Under the pieces are notes generated by a model, which saw nothing but the letters and a program-made list of their open reading frames with translations, was not told the DNA's origin and did no database searches. 51,321 nt of DNA. Source: GCA-2786165 sp964625775. GTDB lineage: Bacteria; Pseudomonadota; Gammaproteobacteria; Legionellales; Legionellaceae. Below, piece by piece: positions 40,176-48,374 of this stretch. The first letter of the stretch is position 1. Each line of letters begins with the position of its first letter. The stretch spans positions 1 through 51,321 of the forward strand of contig CAZVEH010000015.1 in the NCBI GenBank assembly GCA_964625775.1, given 5' to 3'. The position numbers were made by a program, and so were the translations under genes.

Positions 40176-41591
40176 ATGACCATAGCCAATGATATCATTT
40201 CTTGTCGCATGCCAGATTTTGATTACTATCTGCGGGAAGGGGACTCGTTGGATGATATTGATGAATATGGGTTCACGCCCTTGATCGAGTCGGCCATTAC
40301 CCGCCAAACCCACATTGCAAAATTATTATTAGATCGAGGCGTTGACGTCAACAAGCCTGATGTCACTGGGCGTACAGCCTTGCATTGGGCTGTGGATAAT
40401 GCAGATATTGAGTTGATGCGCTTGCTCTTAACTAAGGGGGCAAACCCGAATGCGTATACTCGCTCAGGTCTATCGGTACTGGTCTATCCTATTTTGCGCG
40501 CGCAATCTGATATCAAACATCTGTTGTATCAATATCAAGCCAAATTGGATTTTGCGCTGGATTTTATTTATGCCAAATTGCTTGGTCATCGCTTTGAATT
40601 AACAGGTGATGTCGATATCGTCACTGCCGAAGGCGAATTCATTGAATTAGATTATGAAGGATTTATTTTAGAGTTTACGGTTGCGGTGGTGAAAGATTCG
40701 TTGCGTCGCTTTACCAGCAGTTATTCTACCCGTCACTTACGACATCTATTTCCCGTTGTGCATGCCATAATGGATGGGTTTGCTGTGGCAGATGAATTGC
40801 TGCAATTACAGCATCATGCGGCTTTGACCAATCAACATCATCAGCGTATTCAACAATTAGCGCAATCGCCCCTGTTGATTTTACCGGCCGCCAGTCAAGG
40901 TCATGCACTGTGTTTTGTGCGGCACAAAGACTGGTGGGCCAAGATAGACCGAGGAGAAAATAGCCTGCAAGAAGGCAGTGTGAATATTTACCGTATGACA
41001 CACCCAGAAGCCATCACTTTAAATTTCATTCTAGATTTTTTATATAAAAAACAGAATAGACGTTATTTTCATCAAGAGATTAATCGTATTTTGGGCTTGG
41101 TACCTGTTCTGCAATTGCCAATTCCATCACAAATTGCTGGAAATTGTTCTTGGGCTAATGTTCAGGCTGTTATTCCAGTGGCGCATGCCCTTGAAACCTT
41201 GCAATCTGTAGAAAGTTTTCAGTCCGAAGCATCCTTAACGCTCTATGAAACCTGGATAGAATGGGACAAAGATCGTGCTTTGGATGAATGTATACAGCGC
41301 TTTTATGCCGCGCAAGCGGTTCGCAAGGCTAGTTTTGCAGCTATGTTAGGTGCAGTGCTATTTCAAGCCTGTGAAGAAAATGATAGCTTGCATTTGGCGC
41401 GTGCAGAGAAGATTTTGGCCATTTTAACTTTGCCTGATTATGCTTATATCTTACAAAGTTATTTGGATATTTATTGTATCAAGCGGTTAACGCGTAGGGG
41501 CAATAATTTATTAAAATTACTGGATAATTGTGGGGTTAACCCTAATATTGGCGTGAATCCTATTGCCACTGGATTGGAGAGAAAAGAGTAA
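40176..41591 (+). CDS. Ankyrin-repeat protein resembling Dot/Icm core effector AnkH/LegA3 (471 aa)
   Basis: Three ankyrin repeats are clear at about 31-62, 64-96 and 97-127 (YGFTPLIESA..., TGRTALHWAV..., RSGLSVLVYP...). The rest (about 128-471) begins with FIYAKLLGHRFELTGDVDIV and FIELDYEGFILEFTVAV. To my memory this matches AnkH/LegA3, a Dot/Icm effector conserved across Legionella whose C-terminal part has a cysteine-protease-like fold and which was reported to bind host LARP7. The total length is close to that protein's. I cannot run a comparison, so the family name is a strong suspicion. Start at ATG 40176 with GGAG nine bases upstream; an ATG 21 bases earlier lacks an SD. A terminator follows. 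Confidence 0.8.
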   Translation: MTIANDIISCRMPDFDYYLREGDSLDDIDEYGFTPLIESAITRQTHIAKLLLDRGVDVNKPDVTGRTALHWAVDNADIELMRLLLTKGANPNAYTRSGLSVLVYPILRAQSDIKHLLYQYQAKLDFALDFIYAKLLGHRFELTGDVDIVTAEGEFIELDYEGFILEFTVAVVKDSLRRFTSSYSTRHLRHLFPVVHAIMDGFAVADELLQLQHHAALTNQHHQRIQQLAQSPLLILPAASQGHALCFVRHKDWWAKIDRGENSLQEGSVNIYRMTHPEAITLNFILDFLYKKQNRRYFHQEINRILGLVPVLQLPIPSQIAGNCSWANVQAVIPVAHALETLQSVESFQSEASLTLYETWIEWDKDRALDECIQRFYAAQAVRKASFAAMLGAVLFQACEENDSLHLARAEKILAILTLPDYAYILQSYLDIYCIKRLTRRGNNLLKLLDNCGVNPNIGVNPIATGLERKE

Positions 41592-41610
41592 AGCTTGGGG
41601 AGGAAAAAAA

Positions 41611-41638
41611 CCTCATGTACTGCGGACAGCACATGAGG
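41611..41638. terminator. Hairpin between convergent genes
   Basis: CCTCATGT (41611-41618) pairs with ACATGAGG (41631-41638); the inner CTG/CAG can extend it. An A-run precedes it, giving a U-run for minus-strand transcripts. It lies between the AnkH-like gene and the Ala-rich gene. Confidence 0.65.
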
Positions 41639-41656
41639 ATAAAGACTGCTTAAAGA

Positions 41657-42334
41657 TTAAAGACTGCTAGATGGACTTTTATGTTCTGTATTTTTTTCCG
41701 CATCAAGTTCAGCATCAACTGCAGGAGCAGAAGCATCAACTGTAGTAGGCTTGAACAAGCTATATGCTGGATAAGCATTGACAGCAACGGCAGTAGTAAC
41801 AGCAATACCAGCTTTTGCAGTCGCACTCAGTGCGCTCAGACCAGCAAATGCCAAAAATGCAGGATTCATGTATACAGCAGCAATCAAAGCGGCACTCAGT
41901 AATGCAGTTGTCGCTAATACCAGAGCAGGACTGTTTGATACATTTAGAGCTGCTGCCTTCAGGGCTTCAACAGTACTAGGTGCAATCAACGCTGCTGAAC
42001 TCAGTGCAACAACACTTGAGGCAATTGCAGCAGATGTTTTATACCAGCCAGAAAGAGCTGCTAAACCGTATGGAATCACTGTTGGGTTCAGAACCAACGC
42101 ACCCAGATAGCCACCAGCTAATACAGTTGATGCGGCTAATAATGCGTAGCCAGGATTGGTTTTAGCAAATTTAAATGCACCTTCGTAGGCACCTTTGATA
42201 GAATAAGATGATGCTGGTGCTGTATTTGTATCCACTGCACCTTCAGTAACATTAATTTCAGGGTTTACATTTTCTTGGGTTTGCTCTTGTAATTTCTCTT
42301 CTGATTTTGCTCTTTCTCTTGGGTTTAAACTCAT
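41657..42334 (-). CDS. Ala-rich membrane protein with an internal duplication (225 aa)
   Basis: A polar N-terminus of about 45 residues is followed by four or more small-residue helices, then an acidic/Ser tail. Two halves resemble each other: NPGYALLAASTVLAGGYLGA...LNP near 60-85, and SPALVLATTALLSAALIAAV...NP near 135-160, each followed by an Ala/Ser-rich helix. Such helices can be membrane-inserting. No family recognised; exported or secreted status unknown. ATG with GAGGA a few bases upstream. It is alone on its strand between two hairpins. Confidence 0.72.
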   Translation of the reverse strand: MSLNPRERAKSEEKLQEQTQENVNPEINVTEGAVDTNTAPASSYSIKGAYEGAFKFAKTNPGYALLAASTVLAGGYLGALVLNPTVIPYGLAALSGWYKTSAAIASSVVALSSAALIAPSTVEALKAAALNVSNSPALVLATTALLSAALIAAVYMNPAFLAFAGLSALSATAKAGIAVTTAVAVNAYPAYSLFKPTTVDASAPAVDAELDAEKNTEHKSPSSSL

Positions 42335-42559
42335 TTTAAAATCCTCATCTAGTAGTTAGTAACGCAGGCATTTTATTCTTTGATGATGGCCGTCCCTAGA
42401 AGAACATGTACCGTGTTAAAATGCCATTATCGTGCTTAATGCTCCTTGCACAATGCGCGCATTCTATATGATATGAAATACAAAGTCTACGAGGGCACCA
42501 AATTTTTTACCTGAATCAACGAATCGTTGTTTGGAAGGAAGCGGTTGTTCTGCACCTAG

Positions 42560-42579
42560 GTTGGGCCGTTCGGCCCAAC
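42560..42579. terminator. Hairpin after rne
   Basis: GTTGGGCCG and CGGCCCAAC form a 9-bp stem with a two-base loop, 13 bases beyond the rne stop on the minus strand. There is no U-run, so it may be a 3'-end stabilising hairpin instead of an intrinsic terminator. The remaining spacer up to 42334 shows nothing else. Confidence 0.5.
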
Positions 42580-42592
42580 TTATCATGTTACA

Positions 42593-44485
42593 TTATTCTA
42601 CCGGATTTTTTCGTGGTGGTTCAGCTTTTACTGCACCGGTTTGACTGGACTGTTGCCCAGGATTCTTTTTGCGAGCAGCAGATAACGATGGGCGTCTTTG
42701 TTGTTGATTAGGACGGCGACGACGCTCAGACGAAGGGCGATGATCCGCTGGCTTAAGTTTGGCTGTTTGTGTCGCAGATACTGACGCTACGTGCGCTGAG
42801 GGTGCGGCGTCTTTGCGAGTACCAAACAGTTTTTGCAAGAAGCGTTGCAAAAAATTTAACGTATGAGGATGCTTAAAGGCTCCCGTATCATATGATTTTA
42901 CGGCCGGCTCGTCCCGATGTTGGGGGGCGCTTGTTGCATGAACAATATTGAGTTCTGGCTGTTGAATCAAGGTATAGCTGGGTTTTTTCGACTTGTTGGT
43001 ATTGTCTTCTTTGATGCGCGTGATGGTATATTGAGGAGAGTGTAGATAAGGATTTGCAATAATCAACACATGTACACCGTGGCGTTTTTCAATGTTAAAA
43101 ATGAATTCACGCTTCTCATTCATGATAAAGGTGGCCATATCAACCGGCAACTGCACTTGAATTTCATTGACCTTTTCTTTTAGAGCTTCTTCTTCAATCA
43201 AACGAATGATAGACAAACTGCTGGATTGGATATTGCGAACTGCACCACGACCTTCGCAACGTGGACAAACTTCTTGAGCACTTTCGCCCAACGACAAACG
43301 TAATCGTTGTCGAGACATTTCCAACAAACCAAAGCGTGAAATGCGTCCGATTTGAATGCGAGCACGGTCGGCTTTGAGAGCTTCTTTGAGTCGATTCTCA
43401 ACATCGCGTTGATTTTTAGAGGAACCCATGTCGATGAAGTCTATGACCACCAAACCACCGAGATCGCGCAAACGCAATTGGCGGGCTATTTCATCCGCTG
43501 CTTCCAGATTGGTATTCAAGGCGGTGGCTTCAATGTCTGCACCACTGGTAGCTTTGGCCGAGTTGATATCAATGGACACAAGTGCTTCAGTGCGATCGAT
43601 CACCAATGCACCGCCAGAAGGCAAGAGCACTTGGCGCTGATATGCCGTTTCAATTTGGCTTTCAATTTGATAAAAATTAAACAGAGGTACCGTGCTGTGA
43701 TACAGTTTTAAATTGGGTAAAAAATCGGGTTTCACTTGTTCGATGTATTGTTTGGCTTTGACATACGAAACCTGATCATCAATGATGATTTCACCAATGG
43801 ATTTACGCAAATTATCACGAATCGAACGAATGATGACATCGCCCTCCTGGTGAATCAAACAAGGCGCCATTTGAGTTTGGTGCGCATTCTTAATAGCCTG
43901 CCATTGGTGGCATAACATATCCAAGTCGCCTTGTAACTCTTCTTGGCTTTTGCCTACACCAGCTGTGCGAATGATCAATCCCATATCTTCTTGCAGGGTC
44001 AATGCATTTAGTGTTTCTTTCAATTCATCTCGATCATCGCCTTCAATGCGTCGTGAAATACCGCCCGAGCTCGGGCTATTGGGCATGAGCACCAAATAAC
44101 AACCCGCCAAAGTAATATAAGTAGTGAGTGCTGCGCCCTTGTTGCCGCGCTCTTCTTTATCTACTTGAATCAGTAACTCTTGTCCTTCACGAATCAGGCT
44201 TGTGATGGACGGTTTGTCTGTACCTTGACCTGATTGTTTCGCAAAATAAGACGGTGCAATTTCTTTTAAAGGTAGAAAGCCCTGTCGTTTGGCGCCATAC
44301 TCAACGAATACTGCGTCCAAACTAGGCTCTCTACGTGTTACAACTGCTTTATAAATATTGCCCTTCTTCTTAACTTCTGCTGGACATTCAATGTCTAAAT
44401 CATATAAATGGTTATCCTTGACCAGTGCAACTCGAATTTCTTCGGTTTGTGTTGCATTAATTAACATTTTCTCCGTATTTGCCAT
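42593..44485 (-). CDS. rne: Ribonuclease E/G family endoribonuclease (630 aa)
   Basis: Cuts single-stranded AU-rich RNA in mRNA decay and rRNA/tRNA processing. Order: N-terminal MLINATQTEEIRVAL, S1 domain (about 35-120), 5' sensor region, the DNase I-like catalytic domain with VSIDINSAKATSG and VVIDFIDMGSSKNQRDVE, and the zinc-link CPRCEGRG. The C-terminal region of about 140 residues is basic and Pro/Ser/Gln-rich. This is far shorter than the degradosome scaffold of E. coli RNase E, but longer than RNase G. I chose the ATG at 44485 (MANTEK) with GAGGG eight bases before it. Divergent from rluC. Confidence 0.93.
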   Translation of the reverse strand: MANTEKMLINATQTEEIRVALVKDNHLYDLDIECPAEVKKKGNIYKAVVTRREPSLDAVFVEYGAKRQGFLPLKEIAPSYFAKQSGQGTDKPSITSLIREGQELLIQVDKEERGNKGAALTTYITLAGCYLVLMPNSPSSGGISRRIEGDDRDELKETLNALTLQEDMGLIIRTAGVGKSQEELQGDLDMLCHQWQAIKNAHQTQMAPCLIHQEGDVIIRSIRDNLRKSIGEIIIDDQVSYVKAKQYIEQVKPDFLPNLKLYHSTVPLFNFYQIESQIETAYQRQVLLPSGGALVIDRTEALVSIDINSAKATSGADIEATALNTNLEAADEIARQLRLRDLGGLVVIDFIDMGSSKNQRDVENRLKEALKADRARIQIGRISRFGLLEMSRQRLRLSLGESAQEVCPRCEGRGAVRNIQSSSLSIIRLIEEEALKEKVNEIQVQLPVDMATFIMNEKREFIFNIEKRHGVHVLIIANPYLHSPQYTITRIKEDNTNKSKKPSYTLIQQPELNIVHATSAPQHRDEPAVKSYDTGAFKHPHTLNFLQRFLQKLFGTRKDAAPSAHVASVSATQTAKLKPADHRPSSERRRRPNQQQRRPSLSAARKKNPGQQSSQTGAVKAEPPRKNPVE

Positions 44486-44581
44486 TTCTTTAACCCTCAA
44501 TAGGGCGCCGTATCTTAAGCCTAAGGTTTACCACAGTAACCGGTTTGATGTTTTTCTATAGTGACAGATCGCACGTATACT

Positions 44582-44599
44582 GCCTTCGAGTTCGAAGGC
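44582..44599. promoter_or_regulatory. Palindromic hairpin in the rne/rluC divergent leader
   Basis: GCCTTCGA (44582-44589) and TCGAAGGC (44592-44599) form a perfect 8-bp stem with a two-base loop. It lies 97 bases before the RNase E start on the minus strand, where rne leaders in other species carry hairpins for self-regulation. That role is inferred from position. Confidence 0.4.
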
Positions 44600-44794
44600 T
44601 CATGTTTGATATCATGTCGCATGTTCGGCATGCGTGAGTATCTGAAGAAATATGTGTTCAATTTGGCTCTGGTACATGAATGAAGACTTCGACCTAAGAG
44701 ATGCGCAATATATTCTTTTTTTGCTAGCTATCTAGCCATGCACACACTTAAGTATATAATCTTATCAAAAAATTCAACCCGAGGAAAGAGTTTG

Positions 44795-45748
44795 ATGCAC
44801 AATGATTCGCAACAAAAGGTGCGCTACGCCATCATTACAGAAGAGGAAGATGGTCAACGTTTGGATAATTATTTGTTACGAGTCCTCAAGGGGGTGCCTA
44901 AAAGCCATATTTACCGTATTGTGCGTGGCGGCGAGGTGCGGGTGAACGGTAAACGAGCAAAGCCGCTTTCTCGAATTGCCTGTGGTGATTCGATACGCAT
45001 TCCACCGATTCGGCTTTCTTCTGCCAAAGAAACGCAGGTGAGTGTTGGATTAACGGATTGTTTGTTGAGCAATATAATTTTTGAGGACGAGCGTATTTTG
45101 GTGTTATCAAAACCAGCAGGCATTGCGGTTCACGGCGGAAGTGGTTTGAGCTTGGGTGTTATTGAAGCCATGCGTCAAATTCGCCCTGATTTAAAATATT
45201 TGGAATTGGTGCATCGTTTAGACAGAGAAACTTCTGGCTGTTTGCTTTTGGCAAAGAAGCGGTCTAGTTTACGTGCCATTCAAGCCTTATTAGAAGCTCG
45301 CACAATTGAGAAAACTTATTGGGCACTATTGGCTCATTCTTGGCAGGGGAAACCTTGCGTACGGGTGGACGCGCCACTTTTAAAATCGGTTTTGAAATCA
45401 GGAGAACGAATGGTGGTGGTGTCGGAGGAGGGCAAACGCTCGGAAACACGTTTTACTCTCTTGGAAAACTATGCCGACGCTTGTTGGGTAGAGGCATTAC
45501 CCAAAACGGGTAGAACACATCAGATTCGTGTGCATGCTGCCGAATTAGGACATCCGATTGTAGGCGATCGAAAATATAATCAGATGGATTCTTTGCCCAT
45601 TCTTTCAGATCTTAAGCCAAGAATGTATTTACATGCACGTGCGATTCAGTTTACGCTCAATGATCATCTCTATAGGTTTGAATCAGATTTGGATGAGACG
45701 TTTTCGTCGGCTCTTAATCTGTTGGGAGGCAAAATAGACCGTGCTTAA
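44795..45748 (+). CDS. rluC: 23S rRNA pseudouridine(955/2504/2580) synthase RluC (317 aa)
   Basis: Modifies three uridines of 23S rRNA. The N-terminal S4 domain (GQRLDNYLLRVLKGVPKSHIY and on) is followed by the catalytic aspartate in VHRLDRETSGCLLLAKK and the KTGRTHQIRVHAAELGHPI motif. The location next to rne in divergent orientation is the standard gammaproteobacterial arrangement and supports RluC over RluD. I start it at ATG 44795 (MHNDSQQK) with GAGGA nine bases upstream; an ATG at 44738 has no SD. It overlaps the HAD gene by eight bases. Confidence 0.93.
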   Translation: MHNDSQQKVRYAIITEEEDGQRLDNYLLRVLKGVPKSHIYRIVRGGEVRVNGKRAKPLSRIACGDSIRIPPIRLSSAKETQVSVGLTDCLLSNIIFEDERILVLSKPAGIAVHGGSGLSLGVIEAMRQIRPDLKYLELVHRLDRETSGCLLLAKKRSSLRAIQALLEARTIEKTYWALLAHSWQGKPCVRVDAPLLKSVLKSGERMVVVSEEGKRSETRFTLLENYADACWVEALPKTGRTHQIRVHAAELGHPIVGDRKYNQMDSLPILSDLKPRMYLHARAIQFTLNDHLYRFESDLDETFSSALNLLGGKIDRA

Positions 45749-46397
45749 GCGTTATAGATTAGTGGTATTTGATTGGGAAGGAACGCTGGCTGAAAATAGT
45801 TTAGGCTATTTATTAAATAGTTTGAAATCCGCTGCAGAAAGGTTACATATGGGAACCTTTGATTTACAAACGGCCCGGCAATTAGCTCCCTTAGGATTGG
45901 CGACAGCGATAAAAAAGCTATTTCCTCAAGCCCAGATGTATCAACAAGAAGAGGTGTTGCGTGAAGCACAAAAAATACTCACAGAGTCTTCTGCAGTAGT
46001 CCACTTGGTGCCTGGTTCAGAAGACACCGTGCTGTGGCTGCATGAAGCCGGTATGCATTTGGGTATTGCTACCAATAAAAGCGCGCAAGGGTTGGCACGG
46101 GTATTACAAGGCAGTGGTTTAGATGTTTATTTCCCCATTACCCGTTCTGCGAGTGAATCACCTTCCAAACCCTGCCCGCAAATGTTGGAGGAGATCATGG
46201 ACGCATTTGCTGTGACTGCTGAACAAACTTTGATGGTGGGAGATTCTATAGCCGATATAGAAATGGCGGTTTCTATTGATGTCCATGCTGTTGGCATGGA
46301 TTTTTTTCATACGGAAGAACATGATTTGCGATCCTCAGGCGCATTGCATGTATTTGATAATTACCAAGATTTAAGACAGTACATTAAGGATAATTGA
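45741..46397 (+). CDS. HAD-superfamily phosphatase, Gph-like, with DxE motif I (218 aa)
   Basis: Haloacid-dehalogenase hydrolase of the phosphoglycolate phosphatase type (helical cap after motif I). Motif I reads FDWEGTLAEN: the nucleophile Asp is present, but the usual second Asp, the general acid, is Glu. Motif II is IATNKS, the motif III lysine is in SKPCPQ, and motif IV is VGDSIADIEMA. GTG start overlapping rluC by eight bases, with GGGAGG about eleven bases upstream. An HAD gene after rluC is common in gammaproteobacteria. Substrate unproven. Confidence 0.88.
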   Translation: MLKRYRLVVFDWEGTLAENSLGYLLNSLKSAAERLHMGTFDLQTARQLAPLGLATAIKKLFPQAQMYQQEEVLREAQKILTESSAVVHLVPGSEDTVLWLHEAGMHLGIATNKSAQGLARVLQGSGLDVYFPITRSASESPSKPCPQMLEEIMDAFAVTAEQTLMVGDSIADIEMAVSIDVHAVGMDFFHTEEHDLRSSGALHVFDNYQDLRQYIKDN

Positions 46398-46398
46398 T

Positions 46399-46971
46399 AT
46401 GTTGAAGATTGGGTTACCTAATATGTTGACGCTATTGCGGATTGGAATGATTCCGATTTTCATTGTCATATTTTATTTGCCGTTTGTTTGGGCGCACTAT
46501 GCTGCAGCTATTATTTTCACTCTGGCGTGTCTGACCGATTGGCTAGATGGATTTTTGGCACGAAAATGGCATCAAGCTTCTTCTTTTGGTGCTTTTATTG
46601 ATCCTGTTGCGGACAAACTATTGGTGTCATCCAGTTTGGTATTATTGGTTGGCTCGCCAGATTTACATTTTTTGACCTTACCTGCGGTGGTGATTGTGGG
46701 ACGTGAAATTGCGATTTCAGCATTACGCGAATGGATGGCGGAAATTGGCCAAAGAACCAGCATTGCGGTGAGTTATGTGGGAAAAATAAAAACGGGGATG
46801 CAAATGATTGCCATTATTCTTTTGATTGCTTGTCATCAAAGTGGCACCTGGTGTGGTTTATTGGGGACTGTGCTGTTATATTTGGCTGCAATTTTGACCA
46901 TTTGGTCAATGATAGAATACTTAAAGATTGCTTGGCCAGAATTGACTAAAAAATCTGAACTTACGCCTTGA
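46399..46971 (+). CDS. pgsA: CDP-diacylglycerol-glycerol-3-phosphate 3-phosphatidyltransferase PgsA (190 aa)
   Basis: Makes phosphatidylglycerophosphate, the committed step to phosphatidylglycerol and cardiolipin, in the inner membrane. The CDP-alcohol transferase motif D-G-x2-A-R-x8-G-x3-D-x3-D is complete in DWLDGFLAR and GAFIDPVADKL. Six or so membrane helices. Length typical. It begins one base after the HAD stop, with AAGGAT within that gene as SD. The tRNA cluster follows, as often seen after pgsA in this class. Confidence 0.95.
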   Translation: MLKIGLPNMLTLLRIGMIPIFIVIFYLPFVWAHYAAAIIFTLACLTDWLDGFLARKWHQASSFGAFIDPVADKLLVSSSLVLLVGSPDLHFLTLPAVVIVGREIAISALREWMAEIGQRTSIAVSYVGKIKTGMQMIAIILLIACHQSGTWCGLLGTVLLYLAAILTIWSMIEYLKIAWPELTKKSELTP

Positions 46972-47013
46972 CAGCTTAGTGATTTCAGGTAGAATTCACT
47001 CCGTTACAGAGAA

Positions 47014-47088
47014 GCGGGAATAGCTCAGTGGTAGAGCACAACCTTGCCAAGGTTGGGGTCGCGAGTTCGAGCCTCGTTTCCCGCTCCA
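47014..47088 (+). tRNA. tRNA-Gly(GCC)
   Basis: The acceptor stem GCGGGAA pairs fully with TTCCCGC, and the anticodon loop TTGCCAA gives GCC. T-loop GTTCGAGC is normal and CCA is encoded (47086-47088). Identified by folding by eye. Confidence 0.96.
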
Positions 47089-47091
47089 ATC

Positions 47092-47116
47092 AAAGCGACT
47101 GCAAGTCGCTTTTTTT
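47092..47116 (+). terminator. Rho-independent terminator between tRNA-Gly and tRNA-Cys
   Basis: AAAGCGACT (47092-47100) pairs with AGTCGCTTT (47104-47112) over a three-base loop and runs into T residues to 47116. If efficient, the downstream tRNAs depend on read-through or on a promoter in the short gap after it. Confidence 0.75.
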
Positions 47117-47133
47117 ATAGGTTTAAGTTAGAC

Positions 47134-47207
47134 GGCTGTGTGGCAGAGTGGTTATGCAGCGGCCTGCAAAGCCGCGGACGCCGGTTCGATTCCGGCCTCA
47201 GCCTCCA
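47134..47207 (+). tRNA. tRNA-Cys(GCA)
   Basis: Anticodon GCA in loop CTGCAAA, discriminator U73 as required for cysteine identity, and encoded CCA (47205-47207). The acceptor stem GGCTGTG/CTCAGCC has one U6-U67 mismatch; the remaining six pairs are intact. Confidence 0.94.
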
Positions 47208-47220
47208 ATATATTCCACCT

Positions 47221-47310
47221 GCCCAGGTGGCGAAACAGGTAGACGCAAGGGATTTAAAATCCCTCGGATATAAAACATCCGTGCCGGTTCGATTCCGGCC
47301 CTGGGCACCA
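47221..47310 (+). tRNA. tRNA-Leu(TAA)
   Basis: Class II tRNA with a long variable arm (TCGGATATAAAACATCCG). The acceptor GCCCAGG pairs with CCTGGGC, the anticodon loop holds TAA, and CCA is encoded at the end. Confidence 0.96.
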
Positions 47311-47312
47311 AT

Positions 47313-47759
47313 TTACCGTCGCGGAGCTCCGATGTTTGTATTCGGTTGAATATCAGACTCTTCTTGAAATGCTTCACGCAGTTTTTGTTTATACTGCTCC
47401 TCCCGTGGAGTCACTGGTGGTGTTACTGCCTCTGAATCTTCCAGATCAAGTTCCATACGAACAGGTCCGCTAGGGGGAGGTACTAATCCTACGTCCTTTG
47501 CTTTACTTAAAAGATCTGATTGTTCTAAAGTGGATTGTAATTCTCTTAATTTGATTTCCGACAATAAGGCATTAAAATATTTCTGCTCAAACTCGTACAT
47601 CGCAGGCCCATCTTGACGAGTATGGTGCCGGTCAGCCTCAAGAAATGCTTTTAATTCTTGCATGGGGTCATTGATGATAAACTTTGTATATTCATCATTT
47701 TCTCTTTCTCTAAGAGACTTATCTATCGCTTTTCTTACTAAAGATATCGCAGTGGGCAT
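47313..47759 (-). CDS. Hypothetical helical protein (148 aa)
   Basis: No family recognised. Residues 1-95 are charged and probably helical, with coiled-coil character (EFEQKYFNALLSEIKLRELQ). A Pro-rich acidic linker (about 98-118) and a Glu-rich segment (REEQYKQKLREAFQEES) precede the end. Glu-rich stretches near the C-terminus occur in some Dot/Icm substrates, but this alone is weak. The gene ends two bases from the tRNA-Leu end, on the opposite strand. ATG at 47759 with no clear SD beyond GGAG about nine bases upstream. Confidence 0.65.
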   Translation of the reverse strand: MPTAISLVRKAIDKSLRERENDEYTKFIINDPMQELKAFLEADRHHTRQDGPAMYEFEQKYFNALLSEIKLRELQSTLEQSDLLSKAKDVGLVPPPSGPVRMELDLEDSEAVTPPVTPREEQYKQKLREAFQEESDIQPNTNIGAPRR

Positions 47760-47857
47760 TTTGGGACTCCAATATTCTCCCTATATCATAGATTAAATAT
47801 AGCTTTTTTTTTGTAAAGATCCATAACTATGATCAAATATCTGGTTTAGGTACATCC

Positions 47858-47890
47858 CCCGCAATCCGCTACGCTTCCTTGCAGGCTACG
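47858..47890. repeat. Single copy of the dispersed repeat seen at 10121-10238
   Basis: CCCGCAATCCGCTACGCTTC through GGCTACG matches the arm at 10207-10238 with a few differences. It lies in the 276-base spacer between the hypothetical gene and fdxA, where nothing else is recognisable apart from the fdxA leader. Confidence 0.7.
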
Positions 47891-48035
47891 TTACTGATTC
47901 TGTAATTTTCAGGCTCTTTCCCATTTATCTATAATAGAAAACAAATCTATCCTTTATTTGCTTCCCAAACCCTCTTTTCGTTATTCTCGCAATCAGTTAT
48001 CATCGATCTATTAGGTTCCCTATAAGGAAAACGCC

Positions 48036-48374
48036 ATGACCTTTGTTGTGACTGAAAATTGTATCAAATGTAAATATACGGATTGCGTTGAAGTATGCCC
48101 TGTGGATTGTTTTTACGAAGGCCCCAATTTTTTAGTGATTGATCCGGATGAGTGCATTGATTGTGCTTTATGTGAGCCTGAATGCCCGATCAACGCAATT
48201 GTTTCAGAAGATGATTTGCAGGAAGATCAACGTGAGTTTTTGGCTTTGAATGCAGAGCTAAGCCAAACTTGGCCGAATATCACGACTAAAAAAGAGGGTC
48301 CTCCAGATGCTGCTTCTTGGGAAAACGTGAGCAATAAGCGCGCGCATTTAGAACACGAGTGGCCAAAAGAATAA
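48036..48374 (+). CDS. fdxA: Seven-iron ferredoxin FdxA (112 aa)
   Basis: Small electron carrier with one [3Fe-4S] and one [4Fe-4S] cluster. Cysteine pattern CIKCKYTDCVEVCPVDCF at 9-26 and CIDCALCEPECP at 40-51, followed by the C-terminal extension typical of the FdxA (Azotobacter FdI-like) type. ATG with AAGGA eight bases upstream. The next gene begins inside its last codons, so the two are coupled. Confidence 0.95.
   Translation: MTFVVTENCIKCKYTDCVEVCPVDCFYEGPNFLVIDPDECIDCALCEPECPINAIVSEDDLQEDQREFLALNAELSQTWPNITTKKEGPPDAASWENVSNKRAHLEHEWPKE

Noticed and set aside
47044..47349. 101-codon open frame on the plus strand
   Set aside because: It spans tRNA-Gly, tRNA-Cys and tRNA-Leu, which fold well; the frame is an accident of tRNA sequence.
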